Shown here piece after piece: positions 24,150-37,962 of a stretch of DNA of 64,000 nt; the stretch's first letter is position 1, and every line of letters starts with the position of its first letter. The DNA is taken from the NCBI GenBank assembly GCA_902729315.2, contig LR746273.1, positions 1,121,001 to 1,185,000 of the forward strand. Direction: 5' to 3'. The DNA comes from Spirodela intermedia (taxonomy: Eukaryota > Streptophyta > Magnoliopsida > Alismatales > Araceae). Position numbers and translations under genes: made by a program. Below the pieces are notes generated by a model, which searched no databases, had not been told where the DNA came from, and worked only from the letters and a program-made list of their open reading frames with translations.

Positions 24150-25105
24150 GGCGAAAGGATCAATGGCGGAGGAGAGGTCACACGGGCATTGCTCTCTCCG
24201 CCGCTGGCCATTGTCTCCTCCCTTCTTCTCCCCCTGCAACGACTGGTGTGGAAGAACCGGCCATAGTCTCTCGTGAAACCTAGGGGACGGGCCGGGAACG
24301 CCTCCCCCCCTACGGCCTCACCCCCGTTTTATATTGCCCCCGCGGCTCTCCCTCCTCGTCCTCGCCATTTTCAATGGCGCAATTTCTCGGGCTTCCCAGA
24401 GCTCCATCTTCTCTGCCCTCCCTCCTCCTCTACCTGCCGAAGAAGAAGAAGAAGAAAGAAACCCAGAAGAGGGGGGAAAGGCAGAAGCTCCTCCTCAGCT
24501 CTTCCAGCCAAAACCCTCAGAGAAGAGCAAGCACGAGGGTTGTTCATTACTGGCGGCGGCTCCTCCTCTGCTACGCCGCAGAATTTAACACGGGGGGTGC
24601 CCTCCTCTTCCTGCCCCGCCGGCCCCCCCAACTTCCCACGCCTGCGGATCCGTCGGCATAAATGGCCTCTCTTTATTTTATCTCCACTTTTTTTCAACAA
24701 AATATCCATTTTTTATAATACATATTTGTGTTTGTAATCCATTGGGCCGGATGGGCTTAGGGAGGCCCGATAGACCCATTAAGAGAAAAGGGCTGATCCT
24801 TGCGTCACCGGCTGGGTTGGCAGGCGGTTTTGGAAGGCTTTCGGTGTCCCGACTTGACACGTGGATGGATGTGTCTCGGTTGACACGTGCCGGGGGGGGG
24901 GGACCGGCTGGATCCTGTACGGCCGATGGATCACCGAATTAATCAAAAAATGAAGGCAGGCGTCGTTGCTTTCGGTTACAGCATCTTTTTGCGGGTAGCC
25001 GAGAGCTTCTCCCCCTCCACGGCGACGCCGTCTGGTTGATCTCGCATCCTCGAGCTCCTCTCGATCCCCATCGGGCTCTCCGGGGGTGGTGCCCATTGGG
25101 AGTCC
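24150..25105. promoter_or_regulatory. Divergent promoter region, RLK and TOM1-like genes
   Basis: 956 bp between outward start codons. Left part is GC/CT-rich (RLK 5' UTR, GAAGAA run near 24440), the middle (about 24660-24740) AT-rich. Two ACACGTG-type elements (about 24857 and 24882) are in the right part. Confidence 0.5.
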
Positions 25106-28100
25106 ATGGCGTCGGCCTCGGTGGTGGCGATGGCGTCGCACGGGCTGAGGAACGCCGCGGATTGGTGGGAAGCGGTGAACAATTCCCCCCTGTGGCAGGA
25201 CTGGATTTTCCATACCCTTGCTGGGCTCTTTGGTCTTGTTGGTGTCGTCGCTCTCGTATGTTCTCCTCCTTTTCTCTTTTCCTTGTTTCCCCATATCCAT
25301 TCCGCTCATGATTCAATTAGCTTTCCAAAATGTGACTCCATTTCATTCCACGTCCCACGCGATATCGGTTCTGCTCTTGGGAGTTTAGAGAATTATTTTC
25401 CTTGGAATTTTAATTTTTCCTTGGATTTATTCCGACTCAAGGTATTACTCCGGAAACAATCAAAATCCCTGAGGAATTCTCCAGATGATCTTCTCGGGAC
25501 GCGCACGATTCATTTTTTCTTGGGTTGATGTTGTATTCGAAGTTCATCAAGAAAGGACAACGTATATAATTATCTGTATCTCAATATCTGTATGCTTGGC
25601 CCTACCTGCAGATCCAACTAATTCGAATCGAGTGTAGAGTTCCAGAGTACGGTTGGACAACACAGAAGGTCTTTCATCTTCTAAATTTCATTGTTAATGC
25701 AGGTTTGAGTTTTTTCCCCTGTTTGCTTCTTTGCTTGTATGCAACATCTGTGTTCATATGTGACTGCTAATTCCCTATCATACTGTTAAAGCTCTGTTGC
25801 TTTTTGCAGTTCGGTGTGTTGTTTTTGTGTTTCGTCGAAATGTGCAACTGCTGAATCCTGAGGTTTGCCCCCCTTCCCTCCTTTTTCATATTCAAATGGA
25901 GCTCCCTCTGTTTCTAAACAGAACCTACTTTGGATACATGGTGCAGATTCTTCAACATATCCTCCTTGGTATGCCTGGCCTAGTATTTTTCACAACATAT
26001 GCGCTCTTGGTATTATTCTGGGCAGAGATATATTATCAGGTTGGTGTTAAATTGCACTTGGGTGTTGGACTTATCTGAAAATTTCCCCTTTGGGTTATAC
26101 CCCTCCCCGTATATTTGACTTCTGGTGGCCGGGCTGTGGATGGACGGATTGGATGTTTTTCTGAGGTGGCAATTATTGCAGGCGCGTGGACAATCTACTG
26201 ATGGGCTCAGGCCAAGCTTCTACGCAATAAATGGGGTTGTGTATTCAGCACAGGCGAGTTTTATTTGACTTTTGTTCTAGTTCTATTTTATCTGGTATGG
26301 ATTACTATTATGGCTGATTGGACTGGCAGCATGGGAAATGAGAATAAATTTTCAATAAAATAGCCAGAGGCTAAAAAAAAGAAAATATGCATTTTGTGTC
26401 ATTTTCATTATCAGCTTGCTAAGAGAGATGTGGAGTTCTAGGTCCCCCCGTTCTTCATGAAAAAAATAGTATGCGCATTTCATTAACAAATACTATGCAA
26501 TGTATGATCTATTAAAATCATAGCATACAACGTTTGATTTTTTCCTGGATTTTTTTTTTCTTCACTTTTCTATGGCATCATTAAGACTCACCATGCTTTC
26601 TCCTGATACAAGTCTGTGTAAGCTTGCATTCTGAAACGAAGGTTAGTTCGGCCCATTCCTTTGCACACAAGGGATGATGTCTCAATCTAGATAGAGATGC
26701 AAGCTGTCGAAATGTATGAAAAAAACTTCTTTAGGCTTTTATCTTTTAGTCAGAAGAAAATGTCCATTCCTGACTTTCTGCTAAATTATATTACTTCATG
26801 TATAAAGTTTCTCATTAAATCCACTTAAACTCAACCCCCCCCCCCAAAAAAAACTAAACAATATTAGGACGTTATCGTCAGAATCCAATTGATTTTTCAT
26901 GGACGTGAATGCTCTTGAGAGGTTACATGCAATTGCAATCAGCCACATCATTGAAGATTTGGCTTCCAGAGGAAGGCTTTGACGTAGAATCCTGAGAAGC
27001 ATAAATATCTGGTCTTATAAAAAAATCCTTAAAAAATTGTGGATCTAGTCTGGAACATCAGGGTTAATCCTAAAACTCTGAAATGTGTGAGATTTTTTAT
27101 ATATATTACATATGTGGAAATATCACATCTATTTGCTTGACATTTTGTTTATGTCATCTAATATTTAGGTTAGTAGATCGATTAATTTACACTTTCAAAA
27201 AAATGAACATAATGATTGCAATTATTCCACAAACCTAGCAAAGGATTTGAGAAAATTCTGTCCTATTTCTTGCCGGATGTCAATGTTGGGCATACAGCAA
27301 AACACATGGAAAATGTAATGTTGTGCAAGGAAGTTTGCAAAGCCCATAAAACCATCTCGAGGTTAATTATTAGTCGAATAGTTAATCGAGAATTATTTCA
27401 GTCTGCTAAAATCTGTTTAATTTTTGTGTCTATAATGATCTATTGTTGGCTCCTAACCTGATCGTGTTTCCCACACTGGTGACGAGGAAAGACTGTACAC
27501 GGAATATGAAATAACAAAACGATATTTTAAAAACATATATTTTTATTGTGTTGGGATATATACATGAACCCTAATGAAACGCCCCTCTCCTTTGCCATGA
27601 TGGCCATTAGCATTTCACCTTGACCTTTTTTTCATTTAATACTCATTTGGAAGTTTGAAGCAAAATCTTAAATCTTCAATGCTTAATCTAAAGGGTTTCA
27701 TTTAGACTCTTTATTTTTTCTCAGTTTACCACATTTTTGGTTAATGATTAATGTCCTTGATGATAGGGAAGCTATAGAGATATGTTCTGTAACATTTCAT
27801 CCAACATAGTTTGGCTTAAATAATTCTCGGGCATTAACATGAATACTTTGCCTTCTACACACAATCTACTTTTAGATTGTTCTATGGCTGCTGTTATGGT
27901 GGAAGCCTGTCCGAGCCCTGCATGTCTTATCCAAAATGTTCTTTGCAGGTATGATTTTAGTCGTAGTCATACCCCTCTATGCAAAAAGAAATTTTAAGTA
28001 ATTATGGTGAAGTACATAGTTTCTTGACAAGTTATTTTTTTCAGGTGTCTCACTGTTTGCCGCCCTTGGGTTTCTTCTATATGGAGGGAGGTATACTATT

Positions 28101-30668
28101 TATTTATCTTTGAAAATATTTTAAAAAATTTGTTTCACTGTGTTTCTTTGTGGATAGATTTAAACGCATGCATGAATTTGAAGTTCATCTTGATTCAAAA
28201 CAGAAAATTTAAATCGCTTGAACAATCTTTGCACAAGGCTGCATTTTGTCACATCTTTGGTCTAATTCAAAAGCTTTCATTTCCCTGATGCTCCCAATGA
28301 AATGAAAAGTTGATTCTACATCCACCTATGATATGATTATCTTTAATGCGTTGCATCCAGATCAGTATATGATGGAGGTGGAATGGTATGCATGGTTGCA
28401 ACTTATGTAAGAACATTTACAGAGACTGCCGTATCTTTGGTTTTCTATGTCTTTACTCAGAAAAAACCTTTCGTTCCTTTCTTTCTGTGATGAAGAAGCC
28501 TGCGTGCCGTTGGGAATCGTGATTTATGTTTTATTTTTGTGAAGACATAAAATAAAGGATTTTCAAAAAGAAAACATTCAATGAAGCGGACTAAGGAAAA
28601 TCTGCGTCAATACTGCTTTTTGAAATTTGTATTTTGAAAAGCAATATTGACGCAGATTTTCAAGAAGATGCAATGAGGAGTATCGTATTATGAGCTGTCT
28701 ATGCAAGAAAGAGGAACAGGAAAAGCAAAAAAATACAGCACGAAAAAGAAAAAGTTGTGTACCTGGTGGCCTGATGAAACCTAGTAAGTAAAAAAAATAT
28801 CTTGAGTTCTTCAACTTCGTTCATATGAATTCTCCAGTACCATCACCTCGCCCATGCTGATCCCGTCACCAAGACTTTAATTGGACCGCAATCTTCTAAA
28901 TTAATACATAAATCAGCTGATTCTCTTTCCTGTTTAAGTAATGTCTTTCTGTGAGTATAACTGGGATTAGCTATCCCAAGCTGATCAATCCCTAGATATA
29001 AATTAGTAATTTGGTCATAAGTTAAAAATTTTCTTGAACAAAAAAATAATAATAAAAGAGGTTAGGACATAAGGTCCTCTTGCTAAAATTTTGTATCAGT
29101 GTCAAATTAAAGTTCACCACACTACTAATCACAGTTGTCTGTGAACCAAAGACAGTCCTCATGGGCTGGCCTCAAGTTCCTTTTAGAACCTTGGATTGGA
29201 GAAAATCTGGATCGTGGAAACATAGGTTAAAGCCGCCAGTGCATTCCTCTGGGTTAGTCAGGAACTGTCATAACCAAGGTGAATGATAAGTGATGAAGGA
29301 AAAAGAGGATGAAGAAAACATTACGTGTCCTTCACCGATGAGATCACTGACCAAAAAATGAACTGAAAGACAGCGTATCATTTTTTTCAATTCATCTAAT
29401 AATCTACCGCGCATTTTTTCTTTGCATCAAATTCTCTTTAAGCAATTACTGTGCGAGGGGAATCTCAAGTTTCTCCGGTATCTGCCAAAAAAAAAGAAAA
29501 AAAAAAAGAAACCTGGTTCAAATGAGAATACCATGAGTGGCTCTTTAGGTTTTTTCAGGGCCTGCTTCAGAAGGGTACACATGTAAAGAAATTCAGTATG
29601 TACTTCTAATATATCTGTTTGGTTACACTAACAGACTCTTCCTGATGCTGCGACGCTTTCCTGTCGAATCAAAAGGCCGGCGCAAAAAGCTTCAGGAGGT
29701 AAATTGTGTGTTCCCTTTTACAGTATGCTGCATGTACATTTATAGAAGACTCTTGCGTGTGTTCTAAATGATTGCTATTCCTGTCCTGGAAAGGTCGGCT
29801 ATGTCACGAGCATCTGCTTCACTTGCTTCCTGATTAGATGCATCCTAGTAAGTGCACCTCACTTGCTTCCTGTCTCTATGGTTATGCATGATTAACTGAT
29901 CAACGATGATGTTGGGGAACTCTTGTCCCTGGTAGATGTGTTTTGATGCATTAGACAAAGCTGCGGATCTTGACGTCCTCGACCATCCAATACTCAATTT
30001 CTTCTACTACCTGGTAAGGTTCACTACTTCTACACCTTTGAACACCCCTCTCTCTCTCTCTCCTCTCTCCTCTCTCCTTGAATTGGGCAATGGACAGATG
30101 TCGACCATTTACTTTTCAATGCAACTGGGCTTCTTTACGAGCCCATCAATGTTCATTAATTATTGTGTGTGAATCAGTGACCACATAGGAATGTGTGGTC
30201 AGAAAATGACCACATATAACAGCTTGGGTGCAGCCGGCCCTCCAAAGGTACCCATTGAGAAGGAGAGAGGGAGAGAGTTTAAGCCACCATGTGGGTGATC
30301 AATGGGCCAGCCCCATGGCAAGGAGACACAGGCTCTATGCTTGTGGGTAGGACCCTGGTAAAGCCTAGATACAGCCCAGGCCTCTTCTTCTTTCCGGCCT
30401 CAGTTGACACTCGTTACAATACCCTGCGATCAGTCGATGCCTTCTTTATGCTCTTTTTTGGGATAGATATTTGATTTATTCATTTGTTCCACTCCGAGAC
30501 CAATTTTAGAAACTATTTTCCATGGGTTGACTAATGCCCCTGATTCACGTTTCCTTGGATTCTCCTGGATCACAGCTGGTGGAGATCCTCCCTTCGGCCC
30601 TGGTGCTCTTCATCCTCAGGAAGCTACCCCCCAAGCGTGGAATCACCCAATATCACCCCATCCACTGA
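25106..30668 (+). CDS. TOM1: TOM1/TOM3-family seven-span membrane protein
   Basis: Eleven exons: 25106-25255, 25612-25702, 25810-25862, 25947-26039, 26182-26253, 27876-27948, 28045-28090, 29635-29698, 29794-29847, 29936-30013, 30576-30668; 867 nt, 288 aa, close to the family length of about 290. About seven hydrophobic spans are visible (for example [60 protein letters not shown]). The conserved end ([16 protein letters not shown]) is characteristic. The family consists of tonoplast/endomembrane proteins of unclear normal function, known as host factors for tobamovirus replication and as interactors of TOM2A/ARL8. Intron 5 requires a GC donor: TCAGCACAG|GCGAGT joined to ATTGTTCTATGG gives Q-I-V-L-W, and no GT keeps frame. 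Intron 7 holds a 25-bp foldback. Whether it is TOM1, TOM3 or THH1 is not decided. Confidence 0.93.
26254..27875 (+). other. GC-AG intron (TOM1-like intron 5)
   Basis: A 1.6-kb AT-rich intron with donor CACAG|GCGAGT and acceptor TTTTAG|ATTG. Frame and strong family conservation on both sides fix the junction. Short open frames inside it have no recognisable similarity. Confidence 0.8.
28596..28661. repeat. 25-bp inverted repeat (foldback) in TOM1-like intron 7
   Basis: Left arm 28596-28620 and right arm 28637-28661 are reverse complements with one mismatch, separated by a 16-base loop. The arm core is AATCTGCGTCAATA. No terminal duplications of a transposon are obvious. Confidence 0.85.
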
Positions 30669-30824
30669 GTCCCCCCGGCTTGAGCACACTGCTGCTTCTG
30701 GTAAGTCAACGCCACAGTAAACCCACCCCTCCCCCCCCAACTCTCCCAAAGATGAATCTAATCTTGGAAAGTGTGAAGTCTGTACAGTTGAGGATGACTG
30801 AGATCAGCCCTGTAAAAATATCAC

Positions 30825-30855
<31 letters not shown>

Positions 30856-31926
30856 GGGCAGCAGTTCCTTTGTTAATATTTCTCATGAATCTCCTCTGGT
30901 GGGCAGCCATATTGTTTACTCCGCATGGACCAAGGTTTTGGTTGGAAACCCATGAATGAATCTATGGTGAATTGTGGGCGTGCAAGAACAGGGAAAGAAC
31001 CAGCAGAACAGGATGAGGGGGGCTCTCACCGGCCGGGCAGAGACCGAGCTCCATGGAGAGAACCGCAGGAAGATCTGAGGAAATTGTGAATGAAGCTTCT
31101 GTTCTTTTAGGCAAGGTTCTCCTCTGCCGGTCAACATCTTCTGGTCTCCTCGCTGTCCGTCTCTCTCCCCCTCTCTCGGTCAACAAGTCGGACTGGTGGA
31201 CGTAGAGATTGGGCCAGTTCAGGCGTCTTGTTCGTTTGGGCATGGTCCAGTAGGATTGTGGCAGATTTCGGGCATTTGTGGGCTCGGTCGGTCCCCATTA
31301 GCTGTGTTGGGTGGGCCGTTGGGTGGGTGAAGATGTTGTGGACTATCGAAGTGACGTGGCCCATTTGAACATATGCATATATAAATTTTATATTCCAATA
31401 AATTTTGAGTGGCCTATATTTTGATAATTTTATAAATTCTTAAATTTATATACAATTATTGAAATCATTCTTTTAATATGATTTTTTGCATGAAACCAAA
31501 TCTATTTAGTCGTTTCTCAGGCACCCACGTTTTTTTTTTTCTCATTTTAAAATAACAGGCTTATCTAAACGCCTGAATATTACTAATTAGAATAGAAAAA
31601 ATGATGCATTTTGATAAAATGGAAAATCATAGGCTAGATATTCTGTGAGGGACTCATTGGGATATTTGGAACATATATTTTTATTATAGGTAAAAAATAT
31701 GGGAAATTAAATAAAAAATATGCATTTGGGTAAATATGGGCCAAAAATCAGACCACATTGTACTCTTTTTAAAAAAATTGAAAATAAATATAGAAAAATG
31801 TGATAATTTGATGATTAACGTACTCTAAAATATGATTAACATCTGCAAGGTATCTAAAATCAGCAGGTCCATTCGACCCATATGGGCCGCCGGCCCATTG
31901 AAACTTATCTGGACAAGGGTACGTGG

Positions 31927-31981
<55 letters not shown>

Positions 31982-32134
31982 ACGAGTTATATACGTCGTC
32001 GAGCTGCGCCGCCGATCTCACGGAAGGAGTTTTCGCGCAATCTGGGGCCGTTCTTCCTCCCCGGCAGCGGATACTTTTCGTCGTGCTCTGGTGGTGGAAT
32101 TTGTGTAGGCGAGTGCGCGACGGAAGAGGGAGGC
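30669..32134. other. Intergenic region between TOM1-like and C3H17-like genes
   Basis: Holds the TOM1-like 3' UTR, a (CT)n tract (30821-30851), GC-richer DNA to about 31360, an AT-rich patch 31370-31820, and then the C3H17-like promoter and leader with a 45-bp (CT)n (31930-31974). No gene is recognised. Confidence 0.5.
31930..31974. repeat. (CT)n microsatellite in C3H17-like 5' leader
   Basis: Over 20 CT units about 160 bp before the start codon at 32135. Confidence 0.95.
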
Positions 32135-35100
32135 ATGGAGTTCGACGGAAGGGATTCTAGCCACCCGCCGATCTCGGCGGAGGAGGAGGCTGTGAAGAGG
32201 AATACAGACTGCGTCTATTTCCTAGCATCTCCCTTAACCTGTAAAAAGGTAAGCCGTAGTTTATCGCCCTCTCGTATCACTTCTGGTGTCTGTGTAGTTT
32301 TAGGGCTTTGGATTTTTTCCCTTTATTCTTCCTAATCTGATTCATGCGGAGGGTCTCGGATGTTTCCGCTTGAGCACATAGCGATTGGTTCACTCTTAGC
32401 TGCGTCTGATGTAGGTTTTTTCTCTTTCATTCGTCCATGAAAATGCTGAAGGCATGCCTAAGATTAAGAGACGAGTTCCCATTGCTCTCCGGCTCTTCGC
32501 TCAGCCCGGTCGAACCGTTGTTTGGAAATGGTTACTTCTAGTTCATTAGGGAAAGTTTGAACTATAAACGAGGACAACTTCCGCATGAACTGGTTTGTTT
32601 GAATCAAGAAGGAACCCCCGTTGATCAAGGCTCGAGAAGGGGGGGATGAATGAAAGAGCAGGCCAATCGCCGAATGTCAGTTGTCTATTTTTTGTTGGGG
32701 TGTCAGATGTTGAAAACAGCTGTTGATGTTTGATGTCTGGAGGTTTGTCTAAAACCGAAACACAGGGAATCTTGAGGTTGGACCTCGTGGTGGCTGTTGC
32801 CTGTTCCATCTATTCCCTCTCTTTTCGACTGGCCTGTTTTTTTTTTCTATATCTGTAATTCAGGCCAGTTCTGTGTGGAAATGGAACGGCAATGATTGGC
32901 CTATGCTTAGTTGACTCAAGCTCTTCCCTCTGATATGTCGGTTGTCTACTGAAATTTCTGTAATCCAGGGGTTGGGCCGCAATGAATTTCCCAGCTCAAG
33001 TTGCATCTCTTCTACTTTCCATTGTACTTGATTTCACCCGCGGGTTGCCCTCTTCACATTAGCAATGCAGGCGTCTTTAGCAACACCAAGTCTACCTCTG
33101 ATTTTACTCTTTGGACTCAGCTCAATGTGGTAGCTATCATTGAGGGCGGGATGAATGACTTATTCAATTGTCGTTAGTAGTCGGGTGCTATTGGTCAGAT
33201 GATCTCTTTCTCATATATATATTTTTTTCTGTCACGAGTTTCGCTCTCTAGGGATCTCATAAATTACCCAAGGCTAGTCTCAATGTGCATGTCTTGTGCT
33301 TTCACTGTTATTAACTGCCTTTAGTGTGGCGCTTCTATTGAAGCAGGATACTTGTGATCGGAACTAGTTGCTCTGCCTTCTGTTCACATCTTACCTGTAC
33401 TGGGTTTGTGGCCGTAGATTGAGGGAATTTATTGCTGATGAAATATTTCTGTTCTTCATTTACATTAAACAGTTAATTTTCCCGATGCTTTGGTGACTAG
33501 TTTGCTTTTATCAAATCATTAAGAACAAACAGTTGGGGGAAAACCTGTCATTCAGTATGTTCTCTATGGCCTCCATTCTTCCTCATCAATTATTGGATTT
33601 TTCTGGAAAGCTTATTCTGCTACATAACACTTCACCCAGAGCCTATGTATCATGTTCGTGCTTCCTATTATAAGAGCTTTGCTGGTTTCAGCATGTGTCC
33701 CTGCCTCAGAGATGTGACCTACTGTTCAACATATCTAAGCTTCTTGTTTTAAACAAACCGAATCAGGATTTTCTTTCCATTTCTATTCAGAAACATACTA
33801 TAGTTGGCCAAATTATTCTCAAATATATACCGCTCTTCTGGTGAGGCCACAATTCTCAAGTAAGTCTTCCCTTGATCATGTCAAGGGAACTATGCTGGCA
33901 GATTCCACACTGGATCTGCCAGGTTGGGTCTTCTTTCCATTAAAATCTTGGTTTCGAGTTCTTTGGATTCCAGCCTTACCTTTTTTTTAAAAGCATCAAG
34001 GGTACATTTGCTATAAATATTTACCTTCAGGGCAATGAATGCGAATATCGGCACAGTGAAGGCGCCAGAGTCAACCCCAGGGATTGCTGGTACTGGTTAA
34101 GCGGCAGCTGCCTCAATCCAAAGTGCTTATTTCGGCACCCGGTGGGTCATCGTCTGTCATTTATTTTCGAGAGGTATTTACTTTCTCTTTCAATGTGCAA
34201 ACAACTTATCAGAGGGAACACTGCGCTATTCTTGTTGCTGTTTGCAGCCGCTTGATGGCTTGATTGGGGCTCCAAGTTCGACTCCCCCCGGACCTGCTCA
34301 GTCTGCAGGACCGAAGAACATAGTTCCCGGACAGGTTCATGCAGTCCAAGCGCCAGCTCGTTCTTCAACCAAGCAGAGCGTGCCCTGCTATTATTTTCAG
34401 AATGGGGGGTGTTTGAAAGGTAGCAGATGCCCTTTCACCCATGGAGGGCAGCCTTCTCCTGGCTCTACGAAGCAAGCAGGACAGCCTGCCATGCCTTCTT
34501 CAGAACCGTTGCATGCATCCAAGAACCTGTCCTGGACGTCACAGAGGTCTGCGCAGCAGACTAAACCAGAAGCAGCTGCCGACAAGGGACTGGACTTGTC
34601 TCGCTCGTCGAAAAAGGTCGATAGCAAGGCAGAAGTCCCATTTGCTAATGGGCTTGCTGTTAAGAGTGCTGGGCCTCCCCCTCCACTGACTGGTGATGAT
34701 CACGCTTTCCAGCCGGGTAACGCTGTTTCTCGCGACTCAGATTATGCAGACAGGTTCCATGGTGGTCATCTGCAGCCTGTGGACGAGCATATGCAGGATG
34801 GCAGGGAGCCCGATGACTCCTTGAGGGAGTCCTCTCCAGGGTTTGATGTTCTTGTTGAGGAGCACGAGGATGCTGGTTACTTCCAAGATGACACAGAGCT
34901 TGGTGGCACACCTGACTATGGCAGAATCAATCTTGGTCTTGTAAGCGATATTGACTACCTTCATTCCTCTGATTATGAATCCCTGTCAAGGTTTGAAGGG
35001 GAGGCGTATGATGGCGTTGCCGAGTTTGAGAGATACGGGCAACACAACGAGTACCGCCAGGAGAACAAGAGATCATCCGAGAGGAGAGGGCCAATGAGGG

Positions 35101-36005
35101 AGGACAGCCATGGTAAGCTGGATGCTTCTGATCTACGTCACCGGCTCCTGAAGCAGAGGAAAGCTAATAGGCCGAGGTCGGCCATTATTGCTGCTCACCG
35201 TGATGAACCTCATCAGGAATCTGATCGGGACGTTGAGCAGAGACATCGGAGTGATAGCTCTCGGAGAGATCAGCGTCATCTTCCACGTGAAAGCTCCATT
35301 AGCAAGCGCCTGCAAGGAAGAATAAAGCTACCCGAAAGGCCCGACTTGGACAATTACAGCAGCTCGCGCTCTGAGAGAGCAGCAGACAAGGGAAGGAGCA
35401 GGGGCAGATCATCATCACCTGGGCGACCTTCCAGCCGCCAGGGTAGAGACCACGAGATAACAACGCAGAAGGCGCATAAGCAGGATCCAGGGAGAGAGGA
35501 GGAAGCGGGGCCACTGAACTTTGCCGGCCCCAAAAGTCTTGCAGAGCTCAAGGGTATGATGACCAGAAACAACGGTAGTGCCATTACACAGGACAGGAAG
35601 ATATCGGAAGCTGATCCTTCCTTTGAGAGGCCAAAGCTGCCGAGTGCCATTCTGAAGAGAAAGAGAGAAGAAGCACCCGAGGCGGCCATGGAAAGGCCTG
35701 CAAGTAGGGATCGTATGACCATTAGTTCTTCAGGATTGGAGAATGGAGATGGCCTCGCCGAAGGACCAAAGTCATCGCCAGTCGAAGAAGAAGAAGAGGA
35801 AAACACGAAGCTTCCTAATGGCCAGCTTGACGAAGAAACAAACCCCAAGGAGGAAGACCTCGCAGAGTGGCCGCTTTCAGAGCATCCCTTGCCCGAGCGA
35901 CAGATGCTCGAAACAGAGGATGGGGATTTCCAGGAGGAAGATCACGAGCTCGACGATGAAGATGGAGATGACTTCGCCAGGAAGCTCGGGGTCATGCTTT
36001 CATAG
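32135..36005 (+). CDS. C3H17: CCCH zinc-finger protein, AtC3H17-like
   Basis: Three exons: 32135-32248, 34031-34141, 34248-36005; 1983 nt, 660 aa (the Arabidopsis relative is of similar size). Three CCCH fingers: CVYFLASPLTCKKGNECEYR-H (C-X9-C-X5-C-X3-H, from residue 26, split by intron 1), CWYWLSGSCLNPKCLFRH (C-X7-C-X4-C-X3-H) and CYYFQNGGCLKGSRCPFTH (C-X7-C-X5-C-X3-H). The long remainder is hydrophilic, with a RS/SR-rich stretch (GRSRGRSSSPGRPSSRQGRD), basic and acidic runs (EEEEEN) and an acidic tail ending FARKLGVMLS. Such proteins bind RNA or act as nuclear transcription/RNA regulators; AtC3H17 has been linked to growth and salt responses. Intron 1 is 1.8 kb without a recognisable insertion. 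Start: the ATG of MEFDGRD after a CT-repeat leader. Confidence 0.9.
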
Positions 36006-36443
36006 AAAGTCCCCCACGAAGAAAGACTTCCACACCAGTCGTAGCAGACGGCCATGGAAATATCTCCGCCCACCGGGTCTTTTTCTCATGTGATGCCACC
36101 CCCTCTTTTGAATCTGGGTGTCTAGTTCAGGGAGATCTAAGAGCAGAGCTTGCTCTGGGCCCTTGCTTGAGATGCTCCAGAAGAGCTCTGACAGGATTTG
36201 GCATCCTGCTGCTGATTCATATCGTACGAGAGGTCATGGTCTTTCACCGCGTCCACAACCTGAATGTGGTGCCCGTTTGCAATGCTGCGCATAATTATTT
36301 GCTCACATTCGATGAAATCGTCGAAAGTTGTTTTTTTTTAATGATCTGTTATGTTATTATTCCCGAGTCAGAAGCGTTTTTTATTTTTTATTTTCATGTC
36401 GTACTGTTCTTTTAGCATGGACAAGAATCATACGCAGCTCGAG

Positions 36444-36447
<4 letters not shown>

Positions 36448-36502
<55 letters not shown>
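36448..36502. repeat. (GA)n microsatellite
   Basis: About 27 uninterrupted GA units, among the longest in the window. Confidence 0.95.
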
Positions 36503-36507
<5 letters not shown>

Positions 36508-37962
36508 TTTATATTTTTTTCTTAAAATCCCCGTGTAATATGGCATTCACTGTAGGGGCTATTTGATTATAAAAATGGATCCTTGATCACTCGGCCTGCT
36601 GTTAGCCGTGGCGTCCAGTGCCGGCGGTCACCCTCCAAAGGCGCGGAGTGGGTGAAAGAAAGGGGGCGGCAAAAGAAGGCCTAGTCTGGGCCAGCCCAAT
36701 GGGCCCAGAGAGACTCCATAAAGAGAATAGTGGCCAACAGGGAGTTTTATATAATTTTCACATAACATTGCTTTCATGAGGGTAATATGCGATGAGAATC
36801 ACCAAGTCAGAGCCCCATACCGTCAGGAATTCTGCAGCCGGCATTTACTATCGTCGTATTTTTGGGGGTTAATTCTGGGGTTGGAACAGTCCCGAGTCAT
36901 CGAATCAAGATCAGGATCGGCGGTGGCCAAATCAGACCAATGTTCAGTTAGAGTAAGAGTACAGAGAGAGAGAGAGAGAGAGAGGGAGAGGCGCCATTAA
37001 TCCTCCCCGAATAAGGACACAGATGTTTACGTCTTATTTACTCTATTTCTATCCACTTACTGTTAGTATATTCTTTGGTTCCCTCTGGGCTCTATTAAAA
37101 AGATAGTTATAGGCGTCATTCTCCAACTGGACGAAGAAGAAAACTTCAAGCACGCGTTGACTTTGTGTCACGAACCCTAATTCAACTCGCCAGTGCGGGT
37201 GAGTGCGACGGCGGAGGCTCTGGGGGGCGGGTCGGCGCCGCCCTCCTTAGGGCGATGTTCCGAGGCCGTACAGGAGACCATGCGGCAGTCGTTTTAGGAC
37301 ACTGTTTGACTTTAGAACGGGACCTCCCGTAGAGCATTGATGAAGCAGTTAAATGGCTCAATCATTGAAGAAAGCCGATCCTGATTAAGGTTTTCTCCGA
37401 CGATGAGGACCTCGTTGTCGATGTCTTGCGGGTGTTCTACGGAATGGCGAGGGATGAGGGAGAAGACTCCTCTCTAAGCGAAGAGGCGGCGGCAAGTTTT
37501 CCTGTTGCGAAGAGGGGGTTCAAGGCGACGTTGACTTGGCCCTCGTCGGTCGTCTTCTCCGGCGACGAAATATCTTGACGGTGGTTGGAAACGGCAGCGA
37601 AGAGGCCAAGGGAAGCACGCCACGGAGGGACTTGAGATCACCTGTTCGACGTGACGGACCTCAGAAAGACGCCGATCTTATGGGGTCACCGTTGAAGCGT
37701 GATCTTCACCTGGACTGCCGGAGATGTCTCCACGCGTTGTTTAATTGACGATATCATGGCCGTGGCTAACCCGACAGAAACCCCGTCGCCTTTCTTCCGT
37801 TCAACAATCACTGTTGCCCATATCTCAGTGGGATGAGAAGGCAGCATATTCCTCCCTCTCTCTCCTTCTCTCTCTCTCTCCCCTCCCATCTTAGCGGATC
37901 CGTGAAGACCCCCGCCATTCCTCGCACCTTTTGCCTTCGAATTGTTATCTGGAGAGGCGACG

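Noticed and set aside
26254-26255. Sequencing error (T to C) as the cause of the GC donor
   Set aside because: Cannot be excluded for one site, but independent sites in three or four genes with good GC-AG context make error a poor general explanation.
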